NCBI GenBank assembly: GCA_037179385.1
Contig: CM074190.1
Location: forward strand, 6,338,284 to 6,402,283
Reading direction: 5' to 3'
DNA: 64,000 bases
DNA from: Holothuria scabra
Taxonomy: Eukaryota; Echinodermata; Holothuroidea; Aspidochirotida; Holothuriidae
The notes under the pieces are model-generated. The model saw nothing but the letters and a program-made list of their open reading frames with translations, did not search any database and was not told the origin of the DNA. A program made the position numbers and the translations under genes. This document shows positions 27,001 to 32,249 of this stretch, one piece after another. How positions within the stretch are numbered: the first letter of the stretch is position 1; every line of letters starts with the position of its first letter.

Positions 27001-28094
27001 ATGTCGTTTTACAAACCTAGCATTTCAAAAAGTATGCAGCAGACATGGACACAAAACAATCGGTATATGCACAAAAATGTTGCCATATTAGATTTTCATG
27101 GAGTAAGCCTAAATGTTTCATTTCTATGAACCAAGATGAATCAGCAAGGCCTGACCCAGTCAGTGATTGTGAAAGTTCCCTGTTCTACTTAATTACAATA
27201 TTGCTGTAATTGAAGGTGTCCAAAGCATTTGATAATAACTGTAGATGATATCTAATGACACACTAACACATATGTGTTATATGAGGCCAAGGAAGAAAGA
27301 CAACAGTTAAAATATTTCAAGTTTGGTTTCAAAAACAGGTCAAATATGGTGCAAGTCCTCCCTTTAGTTGTTTCATATGTCCCGTGGGAAACACGTGCAT
27401 ATTCAACAGCCCTCAGCTAGCTCATATGGGGGCATGCGCATGATGAGCGGTGACAGTCAATTCCAACTTAGCAAGTGTGAAGGAAGTTTGTGTGCACAGG
27501 TTCTTAAGGTAGAATTGCAACAAAAAAAAAAAACTTATGAAATCGATGGATAAAAACTACTTATTAAAACATGCCAAATGTCATAACTATGTTCAACAAA
27601 ATTCTACTGTTTTTCTGTTTATGGATGAAATTGTCATACTTTGTCAGAATGTTAAAGTGAAAACCATACTGATGGTGAATATGCCCTTCCTATGTAAATT
27701 TTCACTCGACTGATACATCACAACACATTACGTTCACTGCAATTAAATGCAGTATAAAAGTTTGATATGAAAATTTGCACATCCGATGTTCATATGTTGT
27801 AGAAATTTATATCAATCATTGAGCTTAACCACATCTCCGCTTACTGGTACTGCCTATTATTTACATTTTCTCCTTCAGAACTGTTCTCACTATTGCATCA
27901 AACAATTTCCTGTAAGGAAGGAATGCAACAATGGTTTATGTGCTGTGAAAAAGAAAGGAATGTCACTGATCAAGCAGCGGCTACAAGAAGGAGTGACAGC
28001 CTTTTCACAAGTTCTCACCCAATCAGAGATCCCATACCATACAAGCAGTGAGGAAGATTCCTCTGACGATTCTGATATTAATGACTGTGTGTAA
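91..28094 (+). CDS. Gene A: intron-rich KDZ transposase-type gene, 17 exons, 5' end missing
   Basis: Seen: exons at 91-206, 803-884, 1479-1553, 2534-2932, 10648-10755, 10847-11085, 11332-11492, 12435-12531, 16195-16551, 19643-19760, 20261-20352, 23007-23127, 23452-23826, 24209-24319, 24950-25114, 26383-26579 and 27879-28094. Every junction is GT/AG, every phase matches its partner, and the sum gives 1,008 full codons plus a TAA stop with no internal stop. Order of parts: basic linker, acidic linker, Cys/His cluster (exon 4), second Cys-rich piece (exon 5), KDZ core (exons 6-11), helical C-terminal region (exons 12-16), acidic tail (exon 17). Candidate catalytic acids are D386, D501 and E561 or E564, counted from the first full codon. 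Family knowledge: KDZ proteins are DNA transposases with an RNase H-like fold and associated CxC cysteine clusters. The frame is intact, so the gene is either an active transposase or a host-adopted one; I see no terminal repeats bounding it. The start lies left of the window. Confidence 0.85.
803..884 (+). CDS. Gene A exon 2: arginine/lysine-rich linker
   Basis: The acceptor TTTACTTAACAG and donor AAAAG|GTGAGA frame 82 bases. Only phase 0 entry is open; the other two frames hit stops. It starts IWWGSRPNPETG and is followed by a strongly basic segment ending RVRSKRK, plausibly a nuclear localisation or DNA-contact region (inference). It exits in phase 1, which bridges exon 1 (phase 0 exit) to exon 3 (phase 1 entry). 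The exon is short, so its support comes mainly from this phase fit. Confidence 0.6.
1120..1200 (+). repeat. G-rich tract in intron 2
   Basis: Runs of GGGGGG, GGG, GGGG and GGGTGGGTGG are closely spaced, so the + strand could fold as a G-quadruplex. It lies between exons 2 and 3. The rest of introns 1-3 (207-802, 885-1478, 1554-2533) holds nothing else I can name beyond a C/A low-complexity run at 299-342. Confidence 0.5.
1479..1553 (+). CDS. Gene A exon 3: acidic 75-bp phase 1-1 exon
   Basis: The acceptor TCTTTTTCAG and donor AATG|GTATGT bound 75 bases, open only in phase 1 and leaving in phase 1. It encodes about 25 residues with a DNLMMERGEIEVLNAPVEE core. Size, symmetry of phase and acidic character match the repeated exons of gene B (for example DDELLMTRGGEIS at 52,815-52,898). 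It therefore looks like a surviving member of the same exon family and can be skipped or duplicated without breaking the frame. Confidence 0.65.
2534..2932 (+). CDS. Gene A exon 4: CxC-type cysteine/histidine cluster
   Basis: This is the largest exon, 399 bases with phase 1 at both ends, flanked by TTTCAG and AAAG|GTATTT. The first half (from TRSNLYKELQDEIECLK) is helical and charged. The second half holds a zinc-binding-like cluster: C-x4-C, CC-x2-C-x2-C, then CSDCDTGQHCMMPLHDR, followed by W and a GYF motif. The order Cys pair, Cys-x2-Cys, His, PLHDR, Trp, Phe is the one I associate with CxC2-like clusters preceding KDZ transposase domains. Zinc binding is inferred from spacing only. The in-frame ORF extends beyond both borders, but those extensions are T-rich intron sequence. 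Confidence 0.85.
4852..5790 (+). repeat. AGGTCA-satellite element, copy 1
   Basis: It starts near a GATTCC...GGCAAGGAATC hairpin and a TG-rich stretch, continues as degenerate tandem units of roughly 145-150 bases, and ends with GGCAAGGAATCACTAAG plus a TTTGCTTTCTGG tail. Each unit has a 'genomic sentence': C(A)TGATATCTCAAGAA, then TTTTTGGTGGAGGTCAAAGG, then TCATTTGGGGTCA. Perfect AGGTCAAAGGTCA occurs at 5,029 and 5,330. Confidence 0.8.
5945..6545 (+). repeat. AGGTCA-satellite element, copy 2
   Basis: Begins with TTTTTGATTCCTTGC and a long TG run at 5,992-6,027, then about three to four units of the same satellite, with a perfect AGGTCAAAGGTCA at 6,141. The 3' GGCAAGGAATC end seen in copy 1 is missing, so this copy is truncated or degraded. 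Confidence 0.8.
5992..6027. repeat. (TG)n microsatellite
   Basis: An essentially uninterrupted TG dinucleotide run of about 36 bases inside satellite copy 2. TG runs recur at the same place in other copies (7,147-7,166; about 56,907-56,952), so the microsatellite is part of the element rather than a separate insertion. Confidence 0.9.
7098..7660 (+). repeat. AGGTCA-satellite element, copy 3
   Basis: Starts TTTTTGGTTCCTTGCAGTAG, then a TG run, then units with AGGTCAAAGGTCA at 7,274 followed by GGGTCG-CCAG-AGGTCA. It runs directly into the non-satellite repeat block at 7,540-8,340, an arrangement repeated at 12,840-15,130, so both parts may belong to one larger element. Confidence 0.8.
7540..8340 (+). 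repeat. Dispersed repeat block X, copy 1
   Basis: Aligns by eye with 14,388-15,130: both begin AGAAAATCTTGTAAGC, share the CACACCCCATTAATCACTTGC stretch, the TTTTATTTGAGAGCA stretch and ATATCCAGCAAGGAACC. It lacks coding potential. Copy 2 sits after the MITE at 13,611-14,384. Confidence 0.75.
8455..9060 (+). repeat. Dispersed repeat block Y, copy 1
   Basis: Aligns by eye over about 600 bases with 20,870-21,455. Shared landmarks include CTAAAATTTGATGCACATGT-like text, TTTTTGTAACTGCCTGT, CAGTAATTTTAGTATCTATT and AAATGGATGGTG. The block is non-coding and lies in intron 4. Confidence 0.75.
10648..10755 (+). CDS. Gene A exon 5: short Cys-rich exon
   Basis: Bounded by TTTACTTTGTAG and ACAAAAG|GTATGA, 108 bases, phase 1 at both ends. 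Joining to exon 4 makes an Asp codon across the junction. It encodes CYFPCSKPSMCEHCRS, then GNFDLCKSGCYIL, with six cysteines in 36 residues. It continues the cysteine cluster of exon 4 into the KDZ region. The intron before it is the longest in the gene at 7.7 kb and is full of satellite blocks. Confidence 0.85.
10847..11085 (+). CDS. Gene A exon 6: start of KDZ core
   Basis: The acceptor CTATCATAAAG is followed by 239 bases entered in phase 1 and left in phase 0 at ATG|GTACGA. It encodes GRFDVERLLPVCSECG, then a stretch with FWPGNP and HLVEIDLLHIIDKV. The V-x-C-x-x-C piece, then FWPG(N/S)P, then a helix ending LPGSS, is the pattern preceding the catalytic region in animal KDZ proteins as I know them. 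The intron before it is only 91 bases, the shortest in the gene. Confidence 0.9.
11332..11492 (+). CDS. Gene A exon 7: KDZ core with first candidate catalytic Asp
   Basis: 161 bases, entered in phase 0 after CCTATACGTAG and left in phase 2 at TATAG|GTATTC. It ends with MKCPPCSISQHSCHMDGNF and KLY: a Cys-x2-Cys pair followed by His and the Asp of HMDGN. That Asp (codon 11,470-11,472, residue about 386 of the visible part) is the conserved acidic position at the end of the first strand in KDZ transposases. The motif is intact, with no substitution at the acidic residue. Confidence 0.9.
11493..12434. other. Intron 7 of gene A
   Basis: Mostly unremarkable A+T-rich sequence. At about 11,616-11,650 it has CCTGCCTGTCGCAAGAGGCT, a stretch that resembles conserved text in some invertebrate SINEs (weak recollection), followed at 11,690-11,745 by an inverted copy of the ACACACCAACACGAATGTG motif. 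Confidence 0.35.
12435..12531 (+). CDS. Gene A exon 8: KDZ core linker
   Basis: 97 bases; the acceptor TTTCACACAG gives one base that completes the split Arg codon from exon 7. It encodes GIRTPYYQDVFVAKND and a Lys-rich end, GKAKQRK, leaving in phase 0 at AAAG|GTGAGG. In related proteins this region reads as a short aromatic segment followed by a charged loop between the first acidic motif and the CRH motif. Both borders have good splice consensus. Confidence 0.85.
12840..13607 (+). repeat. AGGTCA-satellite element, copy 4
   Basis: Starts with TTCTTTGCATTAGCAGAAGG and a short TG run, followed by degenerate units with GGTCATTTGGGGTCA motifs to about 13,600. Interrupted by the MITE at 13,611-14,384 and continued on its far side by repeat block X, as in copy 3. 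Confidence 0.75.
13611..14384. mobile_element. Harbinger-like MITE, 774 bp, with TTA target duplication
   Basis: Seen: the ends are inverted repeats, AGCCCCTGTCACAC on the left and GTGTCACAATAG-type text on the right (reverse complement AGCCCGTGTCACAA). TTA flanks both ends (13,608-13,610 and 14,385-14,387). The paralogous repeat at 7,560-7,600 has a single TTA at the same place, which is an empty site. A 3-bp TTA duplication is typical of PIF/Harbinger-type insertion. The interior is richer in CpG than the surroundings and has no transposase. Confidence 0.8.
14388..15130 (+). repeat. Dispersed repeat block X, copy 2
   Basis: Second copy of the block at 7,540-8,340, with the same landmarks in the same order and numerous substitutions and small gaps. 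Its left edge abuts the TTA of the MITE. Confidence 0.75.
15131..16194. other. Intron 8, right part: nothing recognised
   Basis: A+T-rich sequence with scattered ATGCAACTGGG and CACATG words that suggest an old degraded repeat, but I cannot name it. It ends with the T run that forms the polypyrimidine tract of exon 9. Confidence 0.4.
16195..16551 (+). CDS. Gene A exon 9: KDZ core with CRH and DVxCKYW motifs
   Basis: 357 bases, phase 0 at both ends, preceded by a long T run and ATAG. It contains CGSSYWKAARG, then DETGLLVAGCRHALASKAVN, then MFTGERFSY, then FMWQDVICKYWPWA, and ends LSVMHAKAHALECQ. These are the most recognisable KDZ signatures: ETGL..CRH, GE.(F/Y).Y, D-V-x-C-K-Y-W, and the His-containing MHAKAH helix. 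The Asp of QDVICK (codon 16,420-16,422, residue about 501) is the second candidate catalytic acid. This exon carries most of the family assignment. Confidence 0.93.
16575..16617. repeat. T run followed by poly-G run
   Basis: A T-rich stretch passes into about 17 G residues at 16,600-16,616 just downstream of exon 9. Homopolymer length here may not be reliable. Confidence 0.7.
16985..17665 (+). repeat. AGGTCA-satellite element, copy 5
   Basis: Begins with a TGTGTGTG stretch and a module, GGGTACAAGCCGCTCACAGG...GAGCTGGTAACTGGC, also present at 54,700-54,780. Then three units with TTTGGTGTGTG..GGCCATATTGAGTAG and AGGTCA words, ending in GCGGCAAGGAATCACTAAGC and a TTTTGGCTTTCTGGTTG tail. Confidence 0.8.
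17666..18370 (+). repeat. Related satellite with TTGCCATGG and AGGTCA words
   Basis: Two to three degenerate units of roughly 300 bases: TTCAAATTTTGTAGGAAGGT / TCCAAACTTGGTGGGAAGAT, then ATGGTTACCATGGCAACAGG / ATGGTTGCCATGGCAAGAGA. It holds a triple half-site, AGGTCA-G-AGGTCA-A-AGGTCA, at 17,761-17,780. Confidence 0.65.
18371..19642. other. Intron 9, right part: unidentified, CpG-richer block
   Basis: Between about 18,540 and 19,420 the sequence has noticeably more CpG than the rest of gene A (for example CATCGGTGCACGTAG, CGACGTCACTGCGTTGCGCG). Only short open frames with no recognised motif. It may be a young insertion or part of an unrecognised element; I could not find clear terminal repeats. 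Confidence 0.35.
19643..19760 (+). CDS. Gene A exon 10: KDZ core with Glu motif
   Basis: 118 bases, phase 0 in and phase 1 out at CATCAC|GTAAGA. It encodes VWSGENQSGAGRTTGEDMEQ, then FFSHLSRVGSTTKNMSAS. The TTGE..EQ motif supplies the third candidate catalytic acid, Glu at 19,691-19,693 (residue about 561) or Glu three residues later. The G..TTK.MS segment is typical of KDZ proteins as I recall them. With exons 7 and 9 the three acidic motifs are all present. Confidence 0.9.
20261..20352 (+). CDS. Gene A exon 11: end of KDZ core
   Basis: 92 bases after TTCATTTGCCAG, phase 1 in and phase 0 out at ACAGA|GTATGT. It encodes REDVLTEHVLFWNERKIKKM and then PELLVKKYNR. The R-E-D-x-L-T-E...WN..K(I/V) pattern directly follows the S-A-S/A-K/R segment in other KDZ proteins, so the join to exon 10 reproduces the family order. 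The upstream frame is open back to 19,975 but is interrupted by the acceptor and not conserved-looking. Confidence 0.9.
20400..20820 (+). repeat. Degenerate AGGTCA-satellite, copy 6
   Basis: TG-rich start at 20,412-20,450, then GAAAGTTAAAGGTCATTTTAGG and similar decayed unit text. It precedes repeat block Y copy 2, which fits the layout of a larger element that includes X, Y and the satellite. Confidence 0.55.
20870..21455 (+). repeat. Dispersed repeat block Y, copy 2
   Basis: Second copy of the block at 8,455-9,060; for example TTTTTGTAACTGCCTGTGTC, CATTGTGTACACACCATG, ATTACACATATTTATCCTTG and CATTTCCTTATCAGCC(A/T)TCA correspond. Lies in intron 11 of gene A. Confidence 0.75.
21835..22290 (-). 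repeat. AGGTCA-satellite element, inverted copy 7
   Basis: The same satellite on the minus strand (TGACCTCC, CAAAAACAATAGGGGTCATC), ending with a hairpin: GATTCCTTGCC, a six-base loop region, then GGCAAGGAATC at about 22,255-22,284. This is the only inverted copy in the window. Confidence 0.8.
22330..22785 (-). mobile_element. Penelope-like element remnant with GIY-YIG nuclease
   Basis: Reading the minus strand from 22,781, one frame gives PGTFPCNRPRCNTCP, a spacer, one in-frame stop, then NVVYVLACGSCNSLYVGETK and RRLVDLVTEHLRSI. Cys-rich NRPRC..C followed by (V)VY-L.C..C...YVGET.R.L..R..EH is the linker plus GIY-YIG endonuclease of Penelope-like retroelements. The copy is 5'-truncated (no reverse transcriptase part) and broken by a stop. 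It sits in intron 11 next to the inverted satellite. Confidence 0.8.
23007..23127 (+). CDS. Gene A exon 12: post-core helical segment
   Basis: 121 bases after TTTTCTGCACAG, phase 0 in and phase 1 out at GCAAAG|GTAACA. It encodes VKIQQKQYGDELLTMSLHT, then a short Ser/Thr loop and WREQIVSRAKCK. No named domain. The sequence is charged and helical and carries no transposon-like decay. Position after the core and phase fit on both sides support it. Confidence 0.8.
23452..23826 (+). CDS. Gene A exon 13: coiled-coil-like segment
   Basis: 375 bases after TTTTTTTGTACAG, phase 1 at both ends, donor TAGCTG|GTAATA. It encodes 125 residues rich in Glu, Lys, Leu and Arg (for example LFKLHVQIRESEALQAYENI and FDRRIAELVMSIKQRTHAI), predicted by eye to form long helices, possibly coiled coil. 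No catalytic motif is seen. In KDZ relatives a helical region follows the core; whether it mediates dimerisation is unknown. Confidence 0.85.
24209..24319 (+). CDS. Gene A exon 14: Pro-rich/tryptophan segment
   Basis: 111 bases between TGTTTATTAG and AAAAT|GTAGGA, phase 1 at both ends, open in that frame. It encodes IPHQIEGAPKYPFPQKSDEA followed by IYTWLKEMTNSHRKLK. It has no start codon, so it is easy to miss; support is the phase fit to exons 13 and 15 and protein-like composition. The donor GTAGGA is weaker than most but is the same hexamer used by exon 1. Confidence 0.65.
24950..25114 (+). CDS. Gene A exon 15: charged helical segment
   Basis: 165 bases after TTTCTTCACCAG, phase 1 at both ends, donor TACAG|GTAAAA. 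It encodes TSKQRTKLRSRNDKEKRLLR, then EIVEKKNELNHTFDIGL and a Ser/Gly/Thr-rich end. Highly charged, helical first half. Joins exon 14 through a split Tyr codon. No named domain. Confidence 0.8.
26383..26579 (+). CDS. Gene A exon 16: helical segment
   Basis: 197 bases after CTTGTGTTTCAG, phase 1 in and phase 0 out at AAACAG|GTATTA. It encodes EGVSHDTQEAFCDLYEKVAR, then LNEEEQLLVKEMRNLILFY and a stretch ending SHSCQDISKQ. Amphipathic helices dominate. No domain recognised. Both splice borders have good consensus and the phases fit exons 15 and 17. Confidence 0.8.
27879..28094 (+). CDS. Gene A exon 17: last coding exon, acidic tail and stop
   Basis: 216 bases including the TAA, entered in phase 0 after TTTTCTCCTTCAG. 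It starts with a Cys-rich piece, NCSHYCIKQF and CNNGLCAVKKK, passes through a helix, and ends with SSEEDSSDDSDINDCV, an acidic casein-kinase-like tail. The stop closes the whole 17-exon model exactly in frame. No canonical AATAAA is seen in the next few hundred bases; an AATAAG occurs near 28,164. Confidence 0.85.
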   Translation, partial: NCSHYCIKQFPVRKECNNGLCAVKKKGMSLIKQRLQEGVTAFSQVLTQSEIPYHTSSEEDSSDDSDINDCV

Positions 28095-29940
28095 TTTGTT
28101 GATTTTTTAGTCTGACTATGTTTTACATGACACCAATGCAAATGTGTTATACAGTGTCATCAAGTAATAAGACAATGGAAAGTTTAAGAAAAAGTTATAA
28201 GGGCAAAGGTGGGAGGGAGTGAAGTTCTATCAGAAATGTATACACAAATCCAGGTGAGTGAATTTGGTCAAAAGTTCCTCCACATGTTGCTTTTCTTGAG
28301 AAAGTCCAAAGTGAGAAAAGGGTCTGCCACCTCAAATAATGCCTACAGGTATGGAACAGTGTAGTAGTTCTTACAAACACGGGATATTCATAACAGGCTA
28401 CAATGATGTGACTGACAGTGACAGTACAATAAGATGTGATACCATGGATCAACTGTGTGGTCAGTTGGACTTGTGGCCAGAAGGTGCAGTGTTGGACTCT
28501 GGACCAAGTCATATCAAAGACGTGTTTGGTGCACAGCATAAGCAATGATTTATGGATAACAAGCCAGTGAGACATAGTGAAAACATGCTGTAAATAGCCA
28601 GACTTACACCGATTGGTTAGAAACTGGATCACAAAACCTCATCTTTTTAACTTATCACCGTGAAGTAAATAGGAATGGGTAGGGTCGGTGTGGCAAAACT
28701 AACCATAGTCAGAACCAACTCATAAACCATGCAATTTTAATTACTGATTTTTGTAGTCCCATGTTGGAATAAGTTTCACAGAGATTACACAAGAGTGATT
28801 TTGCTCATGGCCTGTAAGTGCTAAAGGCTTGATAATGAGTTTGTGTACCGTGAAGTGTTGGTTGTGTGAGGTTTTGATCAGACAGCACTTAACATTGATG
28901 TATCTAGTTCTGACTTGCAAGATTGCAGTCAGTAGCTGCAGCTGCCACCATGTTTGTGACACTGTGATTGTTGGTATTGATTCATGACAATAGTTGTTGA
29001 TGTGCTGCAAAATCAGGATTGGTACACAGGTGATAGAGCTTCAGTAACGTGAACAGCAATGGGGGAGATAGCTGTTGGGTTGGGGAGATGTCTGTGACTA
29101 AATATATTGTTTGAGACTGTATCAAAGATTGGATTGTGTATATGGGATAGAGGACCTTATAAGTAGTCCAGCTTACTGTCCAGTACTAGGTCTAGGAACT
29201 GAGTATGCGGAACAATTGGAATATGAGGACTTTTCAAATCCCAGTTGCAAAAGTGCATGCTCTTGAGGGAAATAAGGAGGAATTTTGCAGCATTTATCAG
29301 ATCCTTTCCGGACTTAAAGTAGGTTATGATTTGATGAGAAAAAAATAACCTTCATCGTTAATCTTCAATCTTGCTCTCCCATTTGATAACAACCCGGTAG
29401 AAATCATTCATGACAGGATTTTTTCCCGTGAAATTTAACTAATTAGAGCATTAATTAGATATAAAGAAACTTCATCAACAATTTTTGGCTAAACTCTTAT
29501 GCAAAGACAAACAAGCACTTATCTCAATTTTACCAATCACAATGCAAGAAATGAATGACGTCAAATTATGCCTGTCCATATCTTTACCCTTTGACACAAT
29601 GATGTACGTACTGCCAATGTATCAAACATGTTGTGTACATTCAGTATGGGACTTCTATCACAACAGTTCTCCATACAGAATAGACTCACAGTTATTTTCA
29701 CTGTAGCGCTGCCCGAAGTTTCTTTTTGAATGCCTTTTAGCCCTATCATCAAACCAAAGAGAAAGTGAACATTATCTTGGAACCTGGGACGGATTAATAT
29801 TGCACAATCAGCGACAAAATTAAAAACTCGACGATGGAACCAAAACGAGTGAATAGGGATTTGTCACTGTATCTGTGTTTCCAAATGAAAAGCGGTTCGA
29901 ATAACGTAGGTATCAGTTGAACAAAATTTGACCGTCTGTT
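28095..29940. other. Downstream of gene A: 3' UTR and spacer
   Basis: No recognised gene. A minus-strand frame of 145 codons (28,195-28,632) is open but has no familiar motif and faces the gene A 3' side; I do not call it. Motif CAATGCAAATGTGTTATACA near 28,130 resembles the short interspersed motif of 3,605-3,640. Confidence 0.4.
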
Positions 29941-29944
29941 TTGT

Positions 29945-30250
29945 TTACACTTTGCTTGACCTCTTCTCAAAATGACCTTCTGAATATGCATCAAGTTCAT
30001 TAGGCAGAGCTAGAGTGAGATAATAAGGTAGAACAGCGCTTCCAAACCGTTGAAATCTTTTTGAAAATTTTTCAAATCTTCGCTCATTTTCGGAAAAAGG
30101 ACTAAGGTACATTAGTTTTAAAAGCTTTTTCCATTTGTATGGAGTACAGCCTATACATTTGATGAACACTGGAAACGTAAAAATAACAGCACAAACTGCT
30201 TTAATGATGGGAATGGTTGGCTTTATGTCAGGCAACTGGAAGACTGCCAT
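29945..30250 (-). CDS. Possible small protein, 101 residues, unidentified
   Basis: An uninterrupted minus-strand frame starts at an ATG in good context (GAAAATGG) and ends TAA. It has one likely hydrophobic helix near the start (IPIIKAVCAVIFTFPVFIKC) followed by a basic, aromatic-rich remainder (KWKKLLKLMYLSPF, FSKRFQRFGSAVLPYYL). No match recognised and no introns evident. The length is only modestly above chance, so it may not be a gene. Confidence 0.3.
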   Translation of the reverse strand: MAVFQLPDIKPTIPIIKAVCAVIFTFPVFIKCIGCTPYKWKKLLKLMYLSPFSENERRFEKFSKRFQRFGSAVLPYYLTLALPNELDAYSEGHFEKRSSKV

Positions 30251-30594
30251 TTTCTCCGTATATTATTGAATATATCTAACAGCACCAGTAAAGCATTATT
30301 TGGAAGGCATTTGAGAAACGGGTAATGGACCAAAACTAATATGGGCCAGATGCAGTGTCAGTGCTTCTTGCGAGAACAATATGAAGTTCCATGATGTTAA
30401 AAAATGGCTGGTGTAGTCATGTTGATGACAGGGCAGTGAGTTGTTATTTAAGTAGCAACTGTTGCATGGCATCGGAAGAGTGCAAGGGACATATTATTTG
30501 AGACCTTGGCCTTTTGAAGAAGAGTGATTTTTTGTTTTTTTTTTTTTGTTTTTTGGGTTTTCCATGAAGAGAGAAACCAGAGCACTCATAATGG

Positions 30595-30795
30595 CGTGCA
30601 TGTGTTTCGGTGTGTTTTTTGTGCTTGTCACACTTTGCTTGTTAACACGATCTCTCAAGATAGGAATGTATGACAGATTTTAAATTTGGTATGTAGATGC
30701 CAATATGAGATGAAATAACCCTAATGTGTTTTGGCAGTGATCTAAGGTCACATGGTGTCACCTGGGGTCAAACACTGAAAACATTGTTATCACAA
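30595..30795 (+). repeat. Degenerate AGGTCA-satellite fragment
   Basis: GTGTGTTTT-like start, ACACGATCTCTCAAGATAGG, then GATCTAAGGTCACATGG and CACCTGGGGTCA. About one and a half decayed units. Confidence 0.6.
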
Positions 30796-32249
30796 ACTGT
30801 CATATCTCTCACACATCTAGGCCAGGATGTTTAAGCTGCCGTTGCGTTTGCAAATTGTGTAATCAACAATAGAGCTGTATGGGCAAGTTAAAACCTTTGT
30901 GTACGTAAATCTTAACTCAATTCAATGAGCAATTATTAGAATAGGTAAAACATAGGAGATCCGTGTGTTTGCGAAGCAGGCAAATAAGGTTCCAGTGAGA
31001 CAGACAATAGAAGAGCTAAAATTTGCTTCCTATCTGTAATTGTGGGAGAGTCTCTCATGACTGGACAAAGTGGTGGTAATTTATAGCCATTTTATTCATT
31101 CCCTACCCTCTCTGGAGTATCACTCCTTGGATAATGTGGTTGTGTTTTATGGCTGTTTGCATTGTTAGTATTTCTTTCAAGATTTGCCAGTATCTACTTA
31201 GTTGGCATTGCTGAAGGATCAGTTTGCTTTCAGAGAGTGCACTCTGCAATATACCCACCAGTAACATCACATAACGAGCTTTGCAATGAGATTTTGAGGT
31301 GTTTTTCATGAAAATAATGAAATTTCAATATTTAAGTATCTTGGTTAGTTAGATGAGATTTAATACACACCAACACGAATGTGTCACATAGTGGCAGTAA
31401 CTTGATAAAAAGTTCAAAGTTAATATTTATTTTTAAGTGTGGCTAAAGGTCGTGTTTGTTTTCTCTTTAGTCACCTCTTGTGACAAAGGGAATGTACTGC
31501 ATGTGAGAATATTCTACAACCCCATCCCACAGGGGAGCTTTAGATAACTTGTGTCAGTTCAGAGACTACATTACGAAGTGAGAGATCGCCCCCATGAAAT
31601 ACTGGAAAAGGAGAGGGTTGCATGTGAGTGGGGCACAAACCTTGTGTCACCCCCCATCTCTCCTCCCCCCCACCCCCGCCGAAAATTTACACCATTCAAA
31701 AATTCATTTTGGGCGACATTTTCTGTTTATGGAAAAGTGGGATACTTCTTAGGAAAAGCAAGCGGATGGGAGACTGTGAAAAAAGTTAAAAAAGCAGCAG
31801 AAGATCCCTTGTGGTGAGATTTTTTATCTCAGCATGTGGAACAACAACTCCATTTCTGCGGTTGTGGTGGTGTCGGAAGGGGGGGGGTTGGGTGTCGGGA
31901 GCCGGGGGGGTTTGGGGGGGGGTTGGAGGTTGGGTTGGGTTGAGATACAAAATGAGGGAAAAGTCTAAGGATAGTCAGATAAAACCACTATTTTAGGTGT
32001 TTTGCATTGCAAGGTTGGGTCACGGGCAGGGGTCTGACCCTCAAACCTGCTCATCATGGTGTATGGTTGATGCATATGGCATTTGCCTTCAAGTGCCTAT
32101 CTATCAAAGTCTTTTCCCTTCGACTTGTTATTTGTATCAGTGGTTTATATTGATGTTATCTTAAATATAATTCTTATATTATTGTATTTCTTTGTATGTA
32201 TGTGTGTTTTTTTCAAGGGTGGACATTGAAAACTGTACTGAAAATGCAT
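30796..32249. other. Spacer with G-rich block
   Basis: No gene recognised. About 31,362-31,400 has another copy of the ACACACCAACACGAATGTG motif. At 31,875-31,945 runs of 7-9 G residues and GGGTTGGG words occur; the + strand could form G-quadruplexes. Confidence 0.5.

Noticed and set aside
28195..28632. 145-codon minus-strand frame
   Set aside because: No recognisable motif, no splice or promoter evidence, and an alternative frame on the other strand is equally open. Possible but unsupported.
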